64,000 nucleotides of DNA from Streptomyces sp. NA04227 (GCF_013364195.1 NZ_CP054918.1:1-64000); one strand, 5' to 3'; positions 43,068-52,489 are shown, counted from the first letter of the stretch. Numbers and translations: made by a program. Notes: generated by a model not told the origin, from the sequence alone.

Positions 43068-44275
43068 GTTTCCTCCTGCGCCGGGTACGCGCCCGTTGTT
43101 CCGGATCGAGGGTTCGCACTGTCCCGGGACTGTCGCCTGTCGGTCGCCCAGACGGCCAGCGCGCAGGCCGCGAATGCGGCCCCGAGGAGACTGGAGCCCG
43201 CCCAGCCGTGGGCGGTGAAAACAGCGGTGGTTGCGGCCGCGCCGAGGGCGGAGCCGAGCGAGTAGAAGACCATGTAGCCGCCGATGACGCTGCTGACGCG
43301 ATCCGGGTGCGCGGCGGTGAGCAGGTGCTGGTTGTTCACGTGCACCGCCTGGACGGCGAAGTCGAGAACCACGATTCCGGCGAGGGGGAGCCACAGTGAC
43401 CACGGCAGCTGCGCGATCGCTGCCCACGAGAGGAGGAGCAGGGTGAGCGCGAGACCGGTGACCGGTGCCGCCCGTCCCGCATCCGCCCACCGTCCCGCGC
43501 GTGCCGCGCCCAGTGCTCCGGCAAGACCGGCGATGCCGAACAGTCCGATCTCACTCTCGCCCAGCTGCCACGGCGGGTCCGCCAGCGGCAGGGACAGTCC
43601 GCTCCACAGGGTTCCGAACGATGCGAACAAGAAGAACGCGATGAGCCCGCGCGTCAGGAAGATGCGCTGCCCGAACAGTCCGCCGAGTGAGACGACGACC
43701 TGCCTGTATCCCGCAGGCGGGTTGGCGCGCTCCTCTGACGGCAGTACGGCGAGGACGAGGGCTGCGAGCGCGAGTGACAGCACGGCGAGCACCGCATAGA
43801 CGCTTCGCCAGCCCCACACCTGGGCGAGTGCGCCGGTGACGGCCCGCGCGCCCAGGATGCCGACCACCACACCCGAGGTCACAACGCCGATGTTCCGTCC
43901 GCGTTCGGCGGGCGGCGAAACCGATGCGGCGTAGGCCACCGTGGTCTGCACCACGACCGCGAACACCCCGGCCGTCGCGAGCCCCGCGAACGCCACCCAT
44001 GCGGCCGGCGCCGAGGCCGTCAGGATCATGCCCCCTGCGGTGACCACCAGGTGCACGGCGATGAGCCGGCGCCTGTCGACCACATCACCGAGCGGCACCA
44101 GCAGCACCAGCCCTGCCAGATAGCCGAACTGGCCGGTCGCGACGATCCACCCCGTGAGTTCCGCCGGCACACCGAGATCGCACCCCATCGGCCCCAGTAC
44201 CGGCTGCGCGGCATAGATGCTCGCCACAGCGACACCGCACACCACCGCGAGCAACAACCGCCGCCATGCGTCCAT
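43016..44275 (-). CDS. MFS drug-efflux transporter
   Basis: A 419-residue, 12-helix transporter starting at ATG 44275 (MDAWRRLLLAVVCGVAVASI). The motif between helices 2 and 3 is GDVVDRRRLIAVHLV and the helix-5 motif C-like region reads GVVVGILGARAVTGALAQVW, as in Bcr/CflA-type 12-TMS multidrug exporters. The C-terminal tail (GTGQTERVLTKPNEC) is encoded by a 20-bp tandem repeat that has probably altered the original end. It is divergent from an HxlR repressor, 88 bp apart, a common pairing where the repressor controls the pump. Confidence 0.88.
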   Translation of the reverse strand: MDAWRRLLLAVVCGVAVASIYAAQPVLGPMGCDLGVPAELTGWIVATGQFGYLAGLVLLVPLGDVVDRRRLIAVHLVVTAGGMILTASAPAAWVAFAGLATAGVFAVVVQTTVAYAASVSPPAERGRNIGVVTSGVVVGILGARAVTGALAQVWGWRSVYAVLAVLSLALAALVLAVLPSEERANPPAGYRQVVVSLGGLFGQRIFLTRGLIAFFLFASFGTLWSGLSLPLADPPWQLGESEIGLFGIAGLAGALGAARAGRWADAGRAAPVTGLALTLLLLSWAAIAQLPWSLWLPLAGIVVLDFAVQAVHVNNQHLLTAAHPDRVSSVIGGYMVFYSLGSALGAAATTAVFTAHGWAGSSLLGAAFAACALAVWATDRRQSRDSANPRSGTTGAYPAQEETQGTGQTERVLTKPNEC

Positions 44276-44297
44276 CGCACCCCAACCCCAATCAGTA

Positions 44298-44308
44298 GCA
44301 ATTTGCAA
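44298..44308. promoter_or_regulatory. candidate HxlR operator/promoter
   Basis: GCAATTTGC at 44298-44306 is a perfect inverted repeat about one central T, between the divergent MFS and HxlR starts. TTGCAA (44303-44308) could be the -35 of the HxlR gene with CATGAT 18 bp downstream as -10, so a bound repressor would block it. Confidence 0.4.
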
Positions 44309-44363
44309 CCGATTCGGACCGTACGGCATGATGGTTTCAATCCGCAACTCATTGGGAGGTGTC

Positions 44364-44822
44364 ATGCCGCGCACCACCACGAGCGCCCCGGACCCCGACT
44401 GGACCGACCCCGACTGCCCCGTCGCCCGCACGCTCGACCTCGTCGGCGACCGGTGGAGCCTTCTCGTCATCCGCGACGCGATGGACGGGGCACGCTCGTT
44501 CACCGAGTTCCAGCGACGCACCGGCATCGCCCGCAACATCCTCACCGACCGCCTCCGCAAGCTCACCGCTCACGGACTCCTCGCCCAGCGCACCGCACCA
44601 TCGGGCCGCCGCCAGGAGTACGCGCTCACCAACGCCGGCCGCGCCCTCTTCCCCGTCATCCTCACCCTGCGGCAGTGGGGAGAACGCCACGCCTTCGCCC
44701 CCGGCGAGACCCATTCCGTCCTCGTCGACCAGCACGGCACCCCTGTGCCGGAATTCGCGCCGGCCGGCGCCGACGGCACCCTCCTCGACACCGACACCAC
44801 CCACGTGCAGAAGACCCGATAG
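44364..44822 (+). CDS. HxlR-family transcriptional regulator
   Basis: A 152-residue winged-helix protein starting at ATG 44364 after GGGAGGTGTC. CPVARTLDLVGDRWSLLVIR is the classical HxlR N-terminus with its Cys, followed by DAMDGARSFTEFQRRTGIAR, NILTDRLRKLTAHGLL and GRRQEYALTNAGRALFPVIL. The C-terminal 40 residues form an acidic tail. HxlR proteins sense quinones, aldehydes or drugs, often through the conserved Cys. It is divergent from the MFS exporter, its likely target. Confidence 0.92.
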   Translation: MPRTTTSAPDPDWTDPDCPVARTLDLVGDRWSLLVIRDAMDGARSFTEFQRRTGIARNILTDRLRKLTAHGLLAQRTAPSGRRQEYALTNAGRALFPVILTLRQWGERHAFAPGETHSVLVDQHGTPVPEFAPAGADGTLLDTDTTHVQKTR

Positions 44823-45176
44823 AAAGCAGACCCCCGCCACCTTCAGACCTCGCAGACACCCCGCCGCCCACACGCCCGCCAAAGGAGGCGGCAGCACAGA
44901 AGCCGCAGCCGCAGCCAGCCACCGCGTGACAGCCGCTGCCTGCCCTCACGGATGCGCAATCGGAGGTGACTTCCGTGAGGCGGCCGAGACGTTCGTACTA
45001 GGCACGGACCGTGCGGGCGCTGCGCCCTGGGCGCAGCGGCAGTGCCTTCCAACCGGGCGGAAAGCTGCCGCTCGGCTTCCTCAAGAACCTCACCCGGCCG
45101 CTTGCGGGGGAAGGCCGCGGACAGACGCTTCCCGCCCACACCCCGGCGTGAGGGATGCCGTGTTACTGCGGCCGAG
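44823..45176. other. intergenic, no clear gene
   Basis: 354 bp. A minus-strand frame near 45050-45130 (RPGEVLEEAERQLSARLEGT) reads well for a short distance but has no start or family, and may be a remnant. Confidence 0.4.
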
Positions 45177-45659
45177 TCACTGGGTGGCCGACCCGGACTG
45201 AGCGTCTCCCCTGTGGATTGCCATGGCTGCTCTGCGACTGTCGAACAAGCTCCGGAGCGATTCCTGGACGGCTTCCCGATCCAGATACGTTTCCTGCGCC
45301 AGAAGCAGGCGGGATCCGGCTTCCACCTCACCCCATGCCCGTCGGCTTTCCCTGTTGGCTGCGCGCCTCACGTCACTGCGCAGAAAGTTGGCCCCTGCCG
45401 AGAACCCGGCGGAGACCAGGGCCAGCAACGCCGCGGGGACACGGGCATCCGCCGACGCCAGCCCAGCAGCTCCGGAGATGCCGGCGAGTACCGCCGCCGG
45501 GAAGCCGAGCGCGACGTCGACGGTCGACCAGAAGCGCACTCGTAGATGGGCGCCGCGCACTCGACGCTCCGCTTCCTCCAGCAACCGTTCGACCTCAACT
45601 CGCAGGCGCGTCCCTTGCGCTGACGAGTCGTCATGATGGTGCGTGCTCCCCCCGGCCAC
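45177..45659 (-). CDS. small two-helix membrane protein (SLATT-like)
   Basis: A 160-residue protein starting at GTG 45659. It has a coiled N-terminal helix (LRVEVERLLEEAERRVRGAH) and two adjacent membrane helices (VALGFPAAVLAGISGAAGLA and VPAALLALVSAGFSAGANFL). A long amphipathic helical tail follows (RESRRAWGEVEAGSRLLLAQ). This two-helix-plus-helical-tail layout is that of SLATT domains, which in bacterial conflict systems act as membrane effectors next to nucleotide-signal enzymes. No partner cyclase or receptor is adjacent, so a defence role is only a possibility. Confidence 0.68.
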   Translation of the reverse strand: MAGGSTHHHDDSSAQGTRLRVEVERLLEEAERRVRGAHLRVRFWSTVDVALGFPAAVLAGISGAAGLASADARVPAALLALVSAGFSAGANFLRSDVRRAANRESRRAWGEVEAGSRLLLAQETYLDREAVQESLRSLFDSRRAAMAIHRGDAQSGSATQ

Positions 45660-45857
45660 GACCTCAGGATCTCAGTCAAGGTGCCACAGCGATAGGTGAC
45701 GGCTCGAACGATCACGTTCGCGTTCGGCGCCGGGTAGCTGGCTGGCGGAACGCCAGGGCGGCCAGGGCGGGGATGCCCTCGACCCACACGCTTCAGTGGA
45801 GTGGGTGCGTGATGGGTCATCTTCCTGGCCGTTTGACCAACCGATAGGTTCGCTTGC

Positions 45858-46583
45858 ATGAGATCACCACAGGCGGACGTGCATCATTCGGCCTCGTCCT
45901 GGCGGCAGCCGTGTCCTCCAGCGGTCTCCGTGGAGCGCAGCCTGCTGATAGAGCAGCTGGCCAAGAGGGTCCTCGCTCTCGGTCAGAACCGCCTGCTCGT
46001 GAGGATCGACGGCTTCACCGCTGCCGGGAAGACGAGCTTCGGACATGAACTGGCCGAGCGCATCAGTGCTGCGGGGCGGCCGGTGCTCCGGGCGACTCTC
46101 GACGACTTCAAGAAGCCGTGGAGGGACAGGCATCTCTATGACCGAGAGACTGGTGAGGGGTACTACCGCAACGCGTACGACTACGAAGCGGTCAAGCGCC
46201 TGCTCCTGGATCCCTGCCGGTCATCTCACGCGACATCCTGCGCCCTGTGCAGCATCGACCCATTGACTCAGCGAGATCACTCGTCCGAAGTGACGTCACT
46301 CGATGCGGACGCGGTGCTGATCGTGGATGGTGTCTTCGCCTTCCGCCCCGAGATCAATGAGTTCTGGGACTTCCGCGTCTGGCTGCAGGTGGACGCGGAG
46401 CTGTCTGTCCAGCGAGGTGCCGAGCGTGACCAGGACTGGGCAGGATCCGAAGCGGAGTCGATCCACCGCAACAGATACTTGGTGGCTGAGCGCATCTACC
46501 TTCAGGAAGTCGACCCCTTGCCGATGATGGACGTTGTCATCGACAACTCGGTCTTTGAGCGTCCGCGGGTTGTGACACTGTGA
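45858..46583 (+). CDS. uridine-kinase-like P-loop protein
   Basis: A 241-residue protein. Walker A is RIDGFTAAGKTSFGHELAER (about residues 48-67), followed by TLDDFKKPWRDRHLYDRETG, which binds the nucleoside-like substrate in uridine kinases. A variable loop holds CALCSIDPL, and VLIVDGVFAFRPEINEFWDF is the Walker B region. RGAERD and the lid HRNRYLVAERIYLQEVDP follow. The Streptomyces-type sequence is related to uridine/phosphoribulokinase families, but its true substrate is uncertain. It stands alone, starting at ATG 45858. Confidence 0.8.
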   Translation: MRSPQADVHHSASSWRQPCPPAVSVERSLLIEQLAKRVLALGQNRLLVRIDGFTAAGKTSFGHELAERISAAGRPVLRATLDDFKKPWRDRHLYDRETGEGYYRNAYDYEAVKRLLLDPCRSSHATSCALCSIDPLTQRDHSSEVTSLDADAVLIVDGVFAFRPEINEFWDFRVWLQVDAELSVQRGAERDQDWAGSEAESIHRNRYLVAERIYLQEVDPLPMMDVVIDNSVFERPRVVTL

Positions 46584-46792
46584 CGTGAGCGAGTGAGCCG
46601 CCTGCTCCCGGTGCCCTCGGCTCAGATCGTCGGAGCCCTTCGTCTTCGTCCACTGGGCTGGTCCACTGAGGCTGTTTGCGGGTGAGCCGCCAGGTCATCA
46701 CGGTGATGAGTGACCAGGTCAGGAGTGCTTCTGCGCTGCGAAGAGGCCGTTCTCGCGTGCCTCGACGGCGAGTTGGTGCACCTGGACTGCTG

Positions 46793-47614
46793 TCACCGTT
46801 CTTCGTCGCCCCGGGGTTCGATGCGAAAGTCGAAGGCAAGGGTGCCGGGGTCGAGTGCCGTCGCCCCGCCGTCGACGGTCAGGACCGCGCCGTTGACATA
46901 CGAGGCGGCGGGGGAAAGCAACCAGCTGATCGCCTCCGCCACCTCGCGCGGCTCACCCGGACGCCCCAGAGGCAAAGGCCGGGTCGCCTCCTCGTAGGCG
47001 GCCTCCGTGCCGCTGTCCCCCAGTCCAGCCTCTGCGGCGAAGCGCGTCATCCTCCGGTCGGCCATCTCGGTGCGCACCCAGCCCGGGCACACGATGTTGG
47101 CACGCAGCCCCTGCCGTCCGTAGTCGACGGCCAGGGAGCGGCACAGTTGCAACATGGCTGCCTTGGACGTCGCGTACGCGGCATTGCTCGCGCCATTGCG
47201 CAGGGCGGACACCGAAGCCACGGCGACAACCGTTCCACGCGTCTTGAGCAGGTGAGGGATCGCCGCACGGAGGAGCAGAAGAGGACCGGTGACGTTCGTT
47301 CGCATCACATCCTCCCAATCCTTGAGCGACAGATCCCCCACCGCACCACTACGGCCGATGCCCGCGTTGAGGACGAGCCCGTCGAGTCGACCGAACGACG
47401 TCAGAGCCGCGTCGACAAGGCCGACAGCGGCATCCGGGTCACCGACGTCGGACGGGTGGGCCAGCGCTCCGGTCTCCTCCGCCAGACGCCGCAACGGCTC
47501 GGGCCGCCGCCCGGAGACAACCACCTGGTGCCCGGCCTCCCTCAACAGCCGGACGCATGCGGCCCCGATGCCCGTACCCCCACCGGTCACGATGACAACT
47601 CGCTGCTCCGCCAT
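46793..47614 (-). CDS. short-chain dehydrogenase/reductase (SDR)
   Basis: A 273-residue classical SDR. TGGGTGIGAACVRLL is the NAD(P)-binding motif, SGRRPEPL suggests NADPH preference (Arg after Gly), LVLNAGIG is the NAG motif, VAVASVSA contains the catalytic Ser and AAYATSKAAM the Tyr-x3-Lys. CPGWVRTEM and NGAVLTVDGGA complete the fold. AGGAGGCTGAACAGGC precedes the ATG. The substrate is unknown. It lies tail-to-tail with the kinase-like gene. Confidence 0.9.
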   Translation of the reverse strand: MAEQRVVIVTGGGTGIGAACVRLLREAGHQVVVSGRRPEPLRRLAEETGALAHPSDVGDPDAAVGLVDAALTSFGRLDGLVLNAGIGRSGAVGDLSLKDWEDVMRTNVTGPLLLLRAAIPHLLKTRGTVVAVASVSALRNGASNAAYATSKAAMLQLCRSLAVDYGRQGLRANIVCPGWVRTEMADRRMTRFAAEAGLGDSGTEAAYEEATRPLPLGRPGEPREVAEAISWLLSPAASYVNGAVLTVDGGATALDPGTLAFDFRIEPRGDEER

Positions 47615-47802
47615 GCCTGTTCAGCCTCCTGCCACTGCGACACCGCTCGGAGCCCTTGATCGTAGCCAACAGCACTTCCAACTTGGTGTCCGCCCCAACT
47701 CCCGACCCGCTGACAGCTTCGGGACGACGGCCGGGGAACGGACAACGGCCGAAGTCGCACTGGCAGGAACCGAACCCGGACCCGGTCTCTACCGGAAACG
47801 GA

Positions 47803-48396
47803 CTAACGCCGCTCTTCGCGGGCTGGCGTCGGCACGGCCGACGGCTGCCACTCCCGCCTGAGCAATCCGAACACCCACGAGTCGGATACTTCGCCGTTCA
47901 CGACGCAGTCTTCCCGCAGCGTCCCTTCACGTACGAAGCCGACCTTCTCCAGAACCCGGGCGGACGCCACGTTGCGCGTATCCGTCTCGGCCTGAACTCG
48001 ATTCAGGTCCAGTGTGTCGAAGGCCCACTGCAGCACGGCGTGTGCCGCCTCCGTCGCGTAGCCGTGGCCCCACATCGCCTCGTCGAGGACGTAGCCCAAT
48101 GACGCGCTGCGGTAGTCCGGGTTCCATCCGGTCAGACCGCACCAGCCGACGAAGGCCCCGTCAGAAGCGCGGTCGATGGCCACCCGCGCCCCGGTCCCTT
48201 CATCCTCCATCGTTCGGCACATCGCGATGAAGCGGTCGGCGCGGGCCCGTTCGGTCCATGGCGGGGAGTCCCAATAGCGCATCACGTAGGCGCTGCTGTG
48301 CAGCGCGAACAGGGGGTCCCCGTCGGCTTCGGTGAAGGGGCGCAGTCGCAGGCGAGCGGTGTGCAGCGTGGGGGTGGCCAAAGTCATGCGCACCAT
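47803..48396 (-). CDS. GNAT-family N-acetyltransferase (RimJ-like)
   Basis: A 197-residue acetyltransferase of the RimJ/RimL type. The start at ATG 48396 has GAGGACACAAG upstream; ATG 48387 is an alternative. TLHTARLRLRPFTEADGDPL begins the fold, FVGWCGLTGWN is strand 3, LGYVLDEAMWGHGYATEAAH carries the acetyl-CoA loop (Q/RxxGxG-like, WGHGYA), and NVASARVLEKVGFVREGTLR closes it. Members acetylate protein N-termini or small amines; the specific target is unknown. Confidence 0.9.
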   Translation of the reverse strand: MVRMTLATPTLHTARLRLRPFTEADGDPLFALHSSAYVMRYWDSPPWTERARADRFIAMCRTMEDEGTGARVAIDRASDGAFVGWCGLTGWNPDYRSASLGYVLDEAMWGHGYATEAAHAVLQWAFDTLDLNRVQAETDTRNVASARVLEKVGFVREGTLREDCVVNGEVSDSWVFGLLRREWQPSAVPTPAREERR

Positions 48397-48490
48397 CTTG
48401 TGTCCTCATGGGGCGGGCGGGACACCGAATATCCGCTCGCCCTCTCCACCTCGACACCAGCGCCGGTGGCACCCGCAGCACAGCTGGTGG

Positions 48491-49411
48491 CTACGCCTCA
48501 CCGCGCCCTGACAACACCGGCCCCAACCGCACCAACTCCATCCCCTCCACTCGCTCCTTATCCGTCACCACATCCAACTCACGCACCCAACCCCCCTCCA
48601 CCACGAACACCATCACCCGCAAGCCGCCATCGCCCTGCTCCCCCACCACTCCCACGGCACCATCCACCAACGCCAACCAGGCCGACTTCAACAACGCGGC
48701 AAAACCAGCAGCGCCCTTCGCCACCGACACCCCGCCCCGCGCCACCACCACCCCATCCGCACGCGCCACCGCACCCGGGTCCAGCACCGCCAACAAACCC
48801 TCAAAATCCCCCTCCCGCGCCGCCAACAAGAACGCCTCCACCACCACCCGCTCCGACACACCACCCCCCACCGAAACCCCGCCACCCGACCTCACCCGAC
48901 GACGTGCCCGCGAAGCCAACTGCCGCGCCGCAGCGGGACTCCGCTCCACCACCAAAGCCACCTCGTCAAACGGCACCCCAAAAACATCATGCAAAACAAA
49001 AGCCAACCGCTCAGCCGGATCCAACGCCTCCAACACCACCCACAACGCCTCACCCACTGAATCCGACAACAACACCCGCTCCTCCGGGCCCTCCCCACCC
49101 AAACCCCCGGCCCCCAAGGCAACTCCAACAACCCCCGGAGCGGCCCCCGCAACCCCCTCCAACGAATCCTCACGACGCGAACGACGCTGCCGCAGCATGT
49201 CCAAACACACCCGTCCCACCACCGTCGTCAACCACCCCCGTAAATTCGCAATTCCCCCCTCATACGACCCATACGAACGGGACAAACGCAACCAACACTC
49301 CTGCACCGCATCATCCGCCTCCGCTCCCGAACCCAACAACCGAAAGGCCACCCCCCACACATAACCCCGATGCTCCTCAAACCGACCCGCCAACCACTCG
49401 ACACCAGTCAC
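48491..49411 (-). CDS. ECF RNA-polymerase sigma factor with SnoaL-like C-terminus
   Basis: About 306 residues from GTG 49411 (the open frame extends 29 codons further with a hydrophobic, unlikely N-terminus). Region 2 reads YVWGVAFRLLGSGAEADDAV and QECWLRL; region 4 reads LDPAERLAFVLHDVFGVPFD and EVALVVERSPAAARQLASRA. The last 120 residues form a SnoaL/NTF2-like domain (VVEAFLLAAREGDFEGLLAV, LDPGAVARADG), as in the SigJ/ECF41-type sigma factors whose tail controls activity. Its partner in that group is often a small reductase or carboxymuconolactone-type gene; here the nearest candidate is the SDR at 50087, divergent from it. Confidence 0.9.
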   Translation of the reverse strand: MTGVEWLAGRFEEHRGYVWGVAFRLLGSGAEADDAVQECWLRLSRSYGSYEGGIANLRGWLTTVVGRVCLDMLRQRRSRREDSLEGVAGAAPGVVGVALGAGGLGGEGPEERVLLSDSVGEALWVVLEALDPAERLAFVLHDVFGVPFDEVALVVERSPAAARQLASRARRRVRSGGGVSVGGGVSERVVVEAFLLAAREGDFEGLLAVLDPGAVARADGVVVARGGVSVAKGAAGFAALLKSAWLALVDGAVGVVGEQGDGGLRVMVFVVEGGWVRELDVVTDKERVEGMELVRLGPVLSGRGEA

Positions 49412-50086
49412 AACACACCCCCACCAAATCCAAGAAACCAAGAAACCAAGAAACAACAACAGACATAAGGCGCAACAAGCACCAAGCACTACAGGCACTA
49501 CACATCAAAGCCCGAAGGCAAATCCTCACCCCCACAGCATGCACAAAACCAACCCACCCAAAAACCACCCGCACCCGGTCCGGCCAGCGAAACCGAGCCG
49601 GTCACGCCGCCCACAGCTCACGTAACCAGCAACCGACGACCGGCGAAGTGCGGATGCGAAGCTCCGGCGCGGGCAGAGGCGAAGTTCCGGGCACGGGGGC
49701 CACTCACCAAGCCACACCCGCAACATCACCCACCCCGCCAAGCCCAACCTCCCCACCCCGCCGCCTCAATACGCCCCCGCGCCAGGCCATCCAAGTCCCA
49801 TGCCGTAGCAGGCGGAAGCGGTCGCACAGCTCGCGGTAGAGCAGCTCCTCATACGAACCCTGCCGCCGACATCGAGCAAGGAACCCCGACACCGGGACAC
49901 CGGGACACCGGGACACCGGGACACCGGGACACCGGGACACCGGGAATGAGGAAGCACGGGGAACCCCCGGAAAAGCACTCAAGCAACCATCAAGAAAACC
50001 TCAGGCGACACCCACAACAATCACCCACAACAACAACCCCCACCACACCCCACATCCCCCACAAACCCACCAAGGAGCCCCACCTC
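49412..50086. other. A/C-skewed intergenic region
   Basis: 675 bp separating the divergent sigma factor and SDR. The plus strand is strongly rich in A and C, and no gene is convincing. It contains an 8-bp VNTR at 49890-49945. Confidence 0.55.
49890..49945 (+). repeat. 8-bp VNTR (CACCGGGA x7)
   Basis: Seven perfect head-to-tail copies of CACCGGGA. It sits between the divergent sigma and SDR genes, about 140 bp before the SDR start. Such arrays change copy number readily by slippage. Confidence 0.95.
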
Positions 50087-50887
50087 ATGATCACGCTCGA
50101 CCTCACCGACCGCACCGCACTCGTCACCGGCTCCACCGCCGGCATCGGCAAAGCCACCGCGCACGAACTCGCCGCCGCCGGCGCCACCGTCTACGTCAAC
50201 GGCCGCACCGAACAACGCGTCCACGACGCCATCAAAGACATCCACGAAACCCTCCCCCACGCCCAACTCCACCCCGCTCCCGGCGACATCACCACCGAAG
50301 AGGGCATCAGCGCCATCACCCAAGCCCTCCCTCAGACCGACATCCTCATCAACAATGCCGGGACCGCCGAACTCGGCAGCATCACCGAACTCGACGACGC
50401 CCAATGGCACCACCTCTGGAACCTCAACGTCATGAGCGGCGTCCGCCTCTCACGCCACTACCTCCCCCACATGAAAACCAAGAAGTGGGGCCGCGTCATC
50501 TTCGTCAACAGCGCCAGCGCCCAAGAAATACCACCCCACATGATCCACTACGGCACCACCAAAACCGCCCAACTCGCCCTCGCCCGCGGACTCGCCGAAA
50601 CCTACCCAAACACCGGAATCACCATCAACAGCGTCCTCCCCGGACCCACCCACAGCGAACTCACCACCCGCTACTTCAGCTACCTCCAAGAACAACAGCC
50701 CGACACCCCCCTCCACCAAATCGAGCAAGAATTCCTCAACGCCCACCACCCCCACTCCCTCCTCGGCCGCTTCGCCGAAGCCGAAGAAGTAGCCCACCTC
50801 ATCACCTACCTCGCCTCCCCCCTCTCCACAGCAACCAACGGTGCCGCACTCCGCGTCGACGGCGGCACCCTCCACAACCTCACCTGA
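50087..50887 (+). CDS. short-chain dehydrogenase/reductase (SDR)
   Basis: A 266-residue SDR starting at ATG 50087 after AAGGAGCCCC. TGSTAGIGKATAHEL is the cofactor loop, DILINNAGTAE the NAG motif, VIFVNSASAQE the catalytic Ser and IHYGTTKTAQ the Tyr-x3-Lys. SVLPGPTHSE and NGAALRVDGG complete it. VNGRTEQR after strand 2 suggests NADPH use. Its codons prefer A- and C-containing forms, unlike other genes outside this block. It is divergent from the sigma factor and may be part of its regulon. Substrate unknown. Confidence 0.9.
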   Translation: MITLDLTDRTALVTGSTAGIGKATAHELAAAGATVYVNGRTEQRVHDAIKDIHETLPHAQLHPAPGDITTEEGISAITQALPQTDILINNAGTAELGSITELDDAQWHHLWNLNVMSGVRLSRHYLPHMKTKKWGRVIFVNSASAQEIPPHMIHYGTTKTAQLALARGLAETYPNTGITINSVLPGPTHSELTTRYFSYLQEQQPDTPLHQIEQEFLNAHHPHSLLGRFAEAEEVAHLITYLASPLSTATNGAALRVDGGTLHNLT

Positions 50888-51370
50888 ACCACACCCCAAA
50901 ACCGCAACAACAAAAACAGGAACCGCAAAGGAGCTCGCCCTCGGCTTCACCAACCCCGAGCGGCGGGCTCCCGCGAGTTGTCGGCAAGCGCGTGCCTCCA
51001 TCCGCGCGCCAGGCACCCAACCCCGTGCCAGTTCCACCGCCACGCGCCCAACTCCCGCACTTCGGCCTCTCTGCGCCACGAATTCCCGTCAATCTTCCAC
51101 TTCAAGTGGATGCCGGGATTCGGATTTACGGATGGCGGCTCAGCTGCTTCCTCCGCACTTCCCCTCTCACTCGATTGCGTTTCCTTATCGCCACGCCCCG
51201 CAACCCAGCCGACCCGACACCGTCTTCCCAGGTCAGACCCCCTGCTGCGGGCAATTCGGTCCTGGCCGCGCCCTTTTCGGTTAACCGGCCGTACACACAC
51301 CCCTGTTGCGCTTCTGCTGTCCGGCGGCAATTCCGTTGCCGAATCAGGAGTGCGAGAGGGAGCGGGGCGC
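50888..51370. other. intergenic region before the ABC operon
   Basis: 480 bp. The A/C skew of the previous block ends by about 50940. From there to 51370 no gene is convincing, although one frame continues without stops into the ATPase gene. The region presumably holds the operon promoter. Confidence 0.5.
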
Positions 51371-52489
51371 ATGAGTCGTATTCAACTGGAGGGAGTTACC
51401 AGGCAGTTCGGCTCGGTGACCGCTGTCGACGACATCTGGCTCGATGCCGAGGACGGGGACTTCCTGGTACTGCTCGGGCCGAGTGGCTGTGGGAAGTCGA
51501 CGTTGTTGCGGATGATCGCGGGGTTGCTGCCGCCGACCGGGGGCCGGGTGCTTCTGGACGGTCGCGACATCACCCACACTCCGCCGCGGGGCCGTGACCT
51601 CGCCATGGTGTTCCAGAGTTACGCGCTCTACCCGCACCTGTCCGTGGCGCGCAACATCGGCTTCCCGCTGCGCTCGCGCGGCTGGTCCAAGAGCCGGATC
51701 AAGGCGAAGGTGCAGGAGGTCGCGGGCGTTCTCGACCTCGACGGGCTGCTCGACCGCCGGCCGAAGGAGCTCTCCGGCGGGCAGCGTCAACGCGTGGCGC
51801 TGGGGCGTGCGTTGGTGCGCGACCCGGGGGCGTTCCTCATGGACGAGCCCCTGTCCAATCTGGACTCGAAGCTGCGGGCCACGACCCGCGCCGAGATCTC
51901 CGCGCTGCACCGGCGACTCGGCGCGACCTTCCTCTACGTCACGCACGACCAGGTCGAGGCCATGACCATGGCTACCAAGATCGTGCTCCTGAACAACGGC
52001 AAGGTGGAGCAGGTCGGCACCCCGGAGCAGGTCTACGACGAGCCCGCCTCAGTGTTCGTCGCCGGGTTCCTCGGTTCGCCCGCGATGAATCTTCTCGAGG
52101 CGAGCGTCCAGGCAACCGACGGTGTGCTCTCGGTACGCGGCAGGGGCTTCCACCTCCCACTCGGCATCGACGCCGACGTGCCTTCGCGCCCGGTGACCCT
52201 CGGCGTCCGGCCGGAACACCTCACCCTGACGGCGCCCCGCGACGCCACCATCCGCGGCCGCGTACACAGCGTGGAGAACCTCGGCAGCGAGGAAGTCGCC
52301 CATGTCCACGTGGGCGAGGCGCGCCTGTGTCTGCGCGGCCAGCGGCCCCTGGGCCTTCGCGCCGGCGATCCCGTTCCGCTCACCGCACAGCCCCAGCATC
52401 TGCACCTCTTCGACGCCACGAGCGGACGCCGCCTCGCCTGGGAAACCACGCACGCCACCGCGTCCGCGCCCGCCGCCACCTCCGCCTGA
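51371..52489 (+). CDS. carbohydrate-type ABC importer ATPase (UgpC/MalK family)
   Basis: A 372-residue ATPase starting at ATG 51371 after GAGGGAGCGGGGCGC. Walker A is GPSGCGKST, the Q-loop is AMVFQSYALYPHL, the signature is LSGGQRQRV, Walker B is AFLMDEPLSNLD and the switch His is YVTHDQVEAM. The C-terminal 130 residues form the regulatory TOBE domain (VTLGVRPEHLTL, LGLRAGDPVPLTAQPQHLHL). Such ATPases serve sugar or glycerol-3-phosphate importers. It is the first gene of the operon, before the binding protein. Confidence 0.93.
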   Translation: MSRIQLEGVTRQFGSVTAVDDIWLDAEDGDFLVLLGPSGCGKSTLLRMIAGLLPPTGGRVLLDGRDITHTPPRGRDLAMVFQSYALYPHLSVARNIGFPLRSRGWSKSRIKAKVQEVAGVLDLDGLLDRRPKELSGGQRQRVALGRALVRDPGAFLMDEPLSNLDSKLRATTRAEISALHRRLGATFLYVTHDQVEAMTMATKIVLLNNGKVEQVGTPEQVYDEPASVFVAGFLGSPAMNLLEASVQATDGVLSVRGRGFHLPLGIDADVPSRPVTLGVRPEHLTLTAPRDATIRGRVHSVENLGSEEVAHVHVGEARLCLRGQRPLGLRAGDPVPLTAQPQHLHLFDATSGRRLAWETTHATASAPAATSA

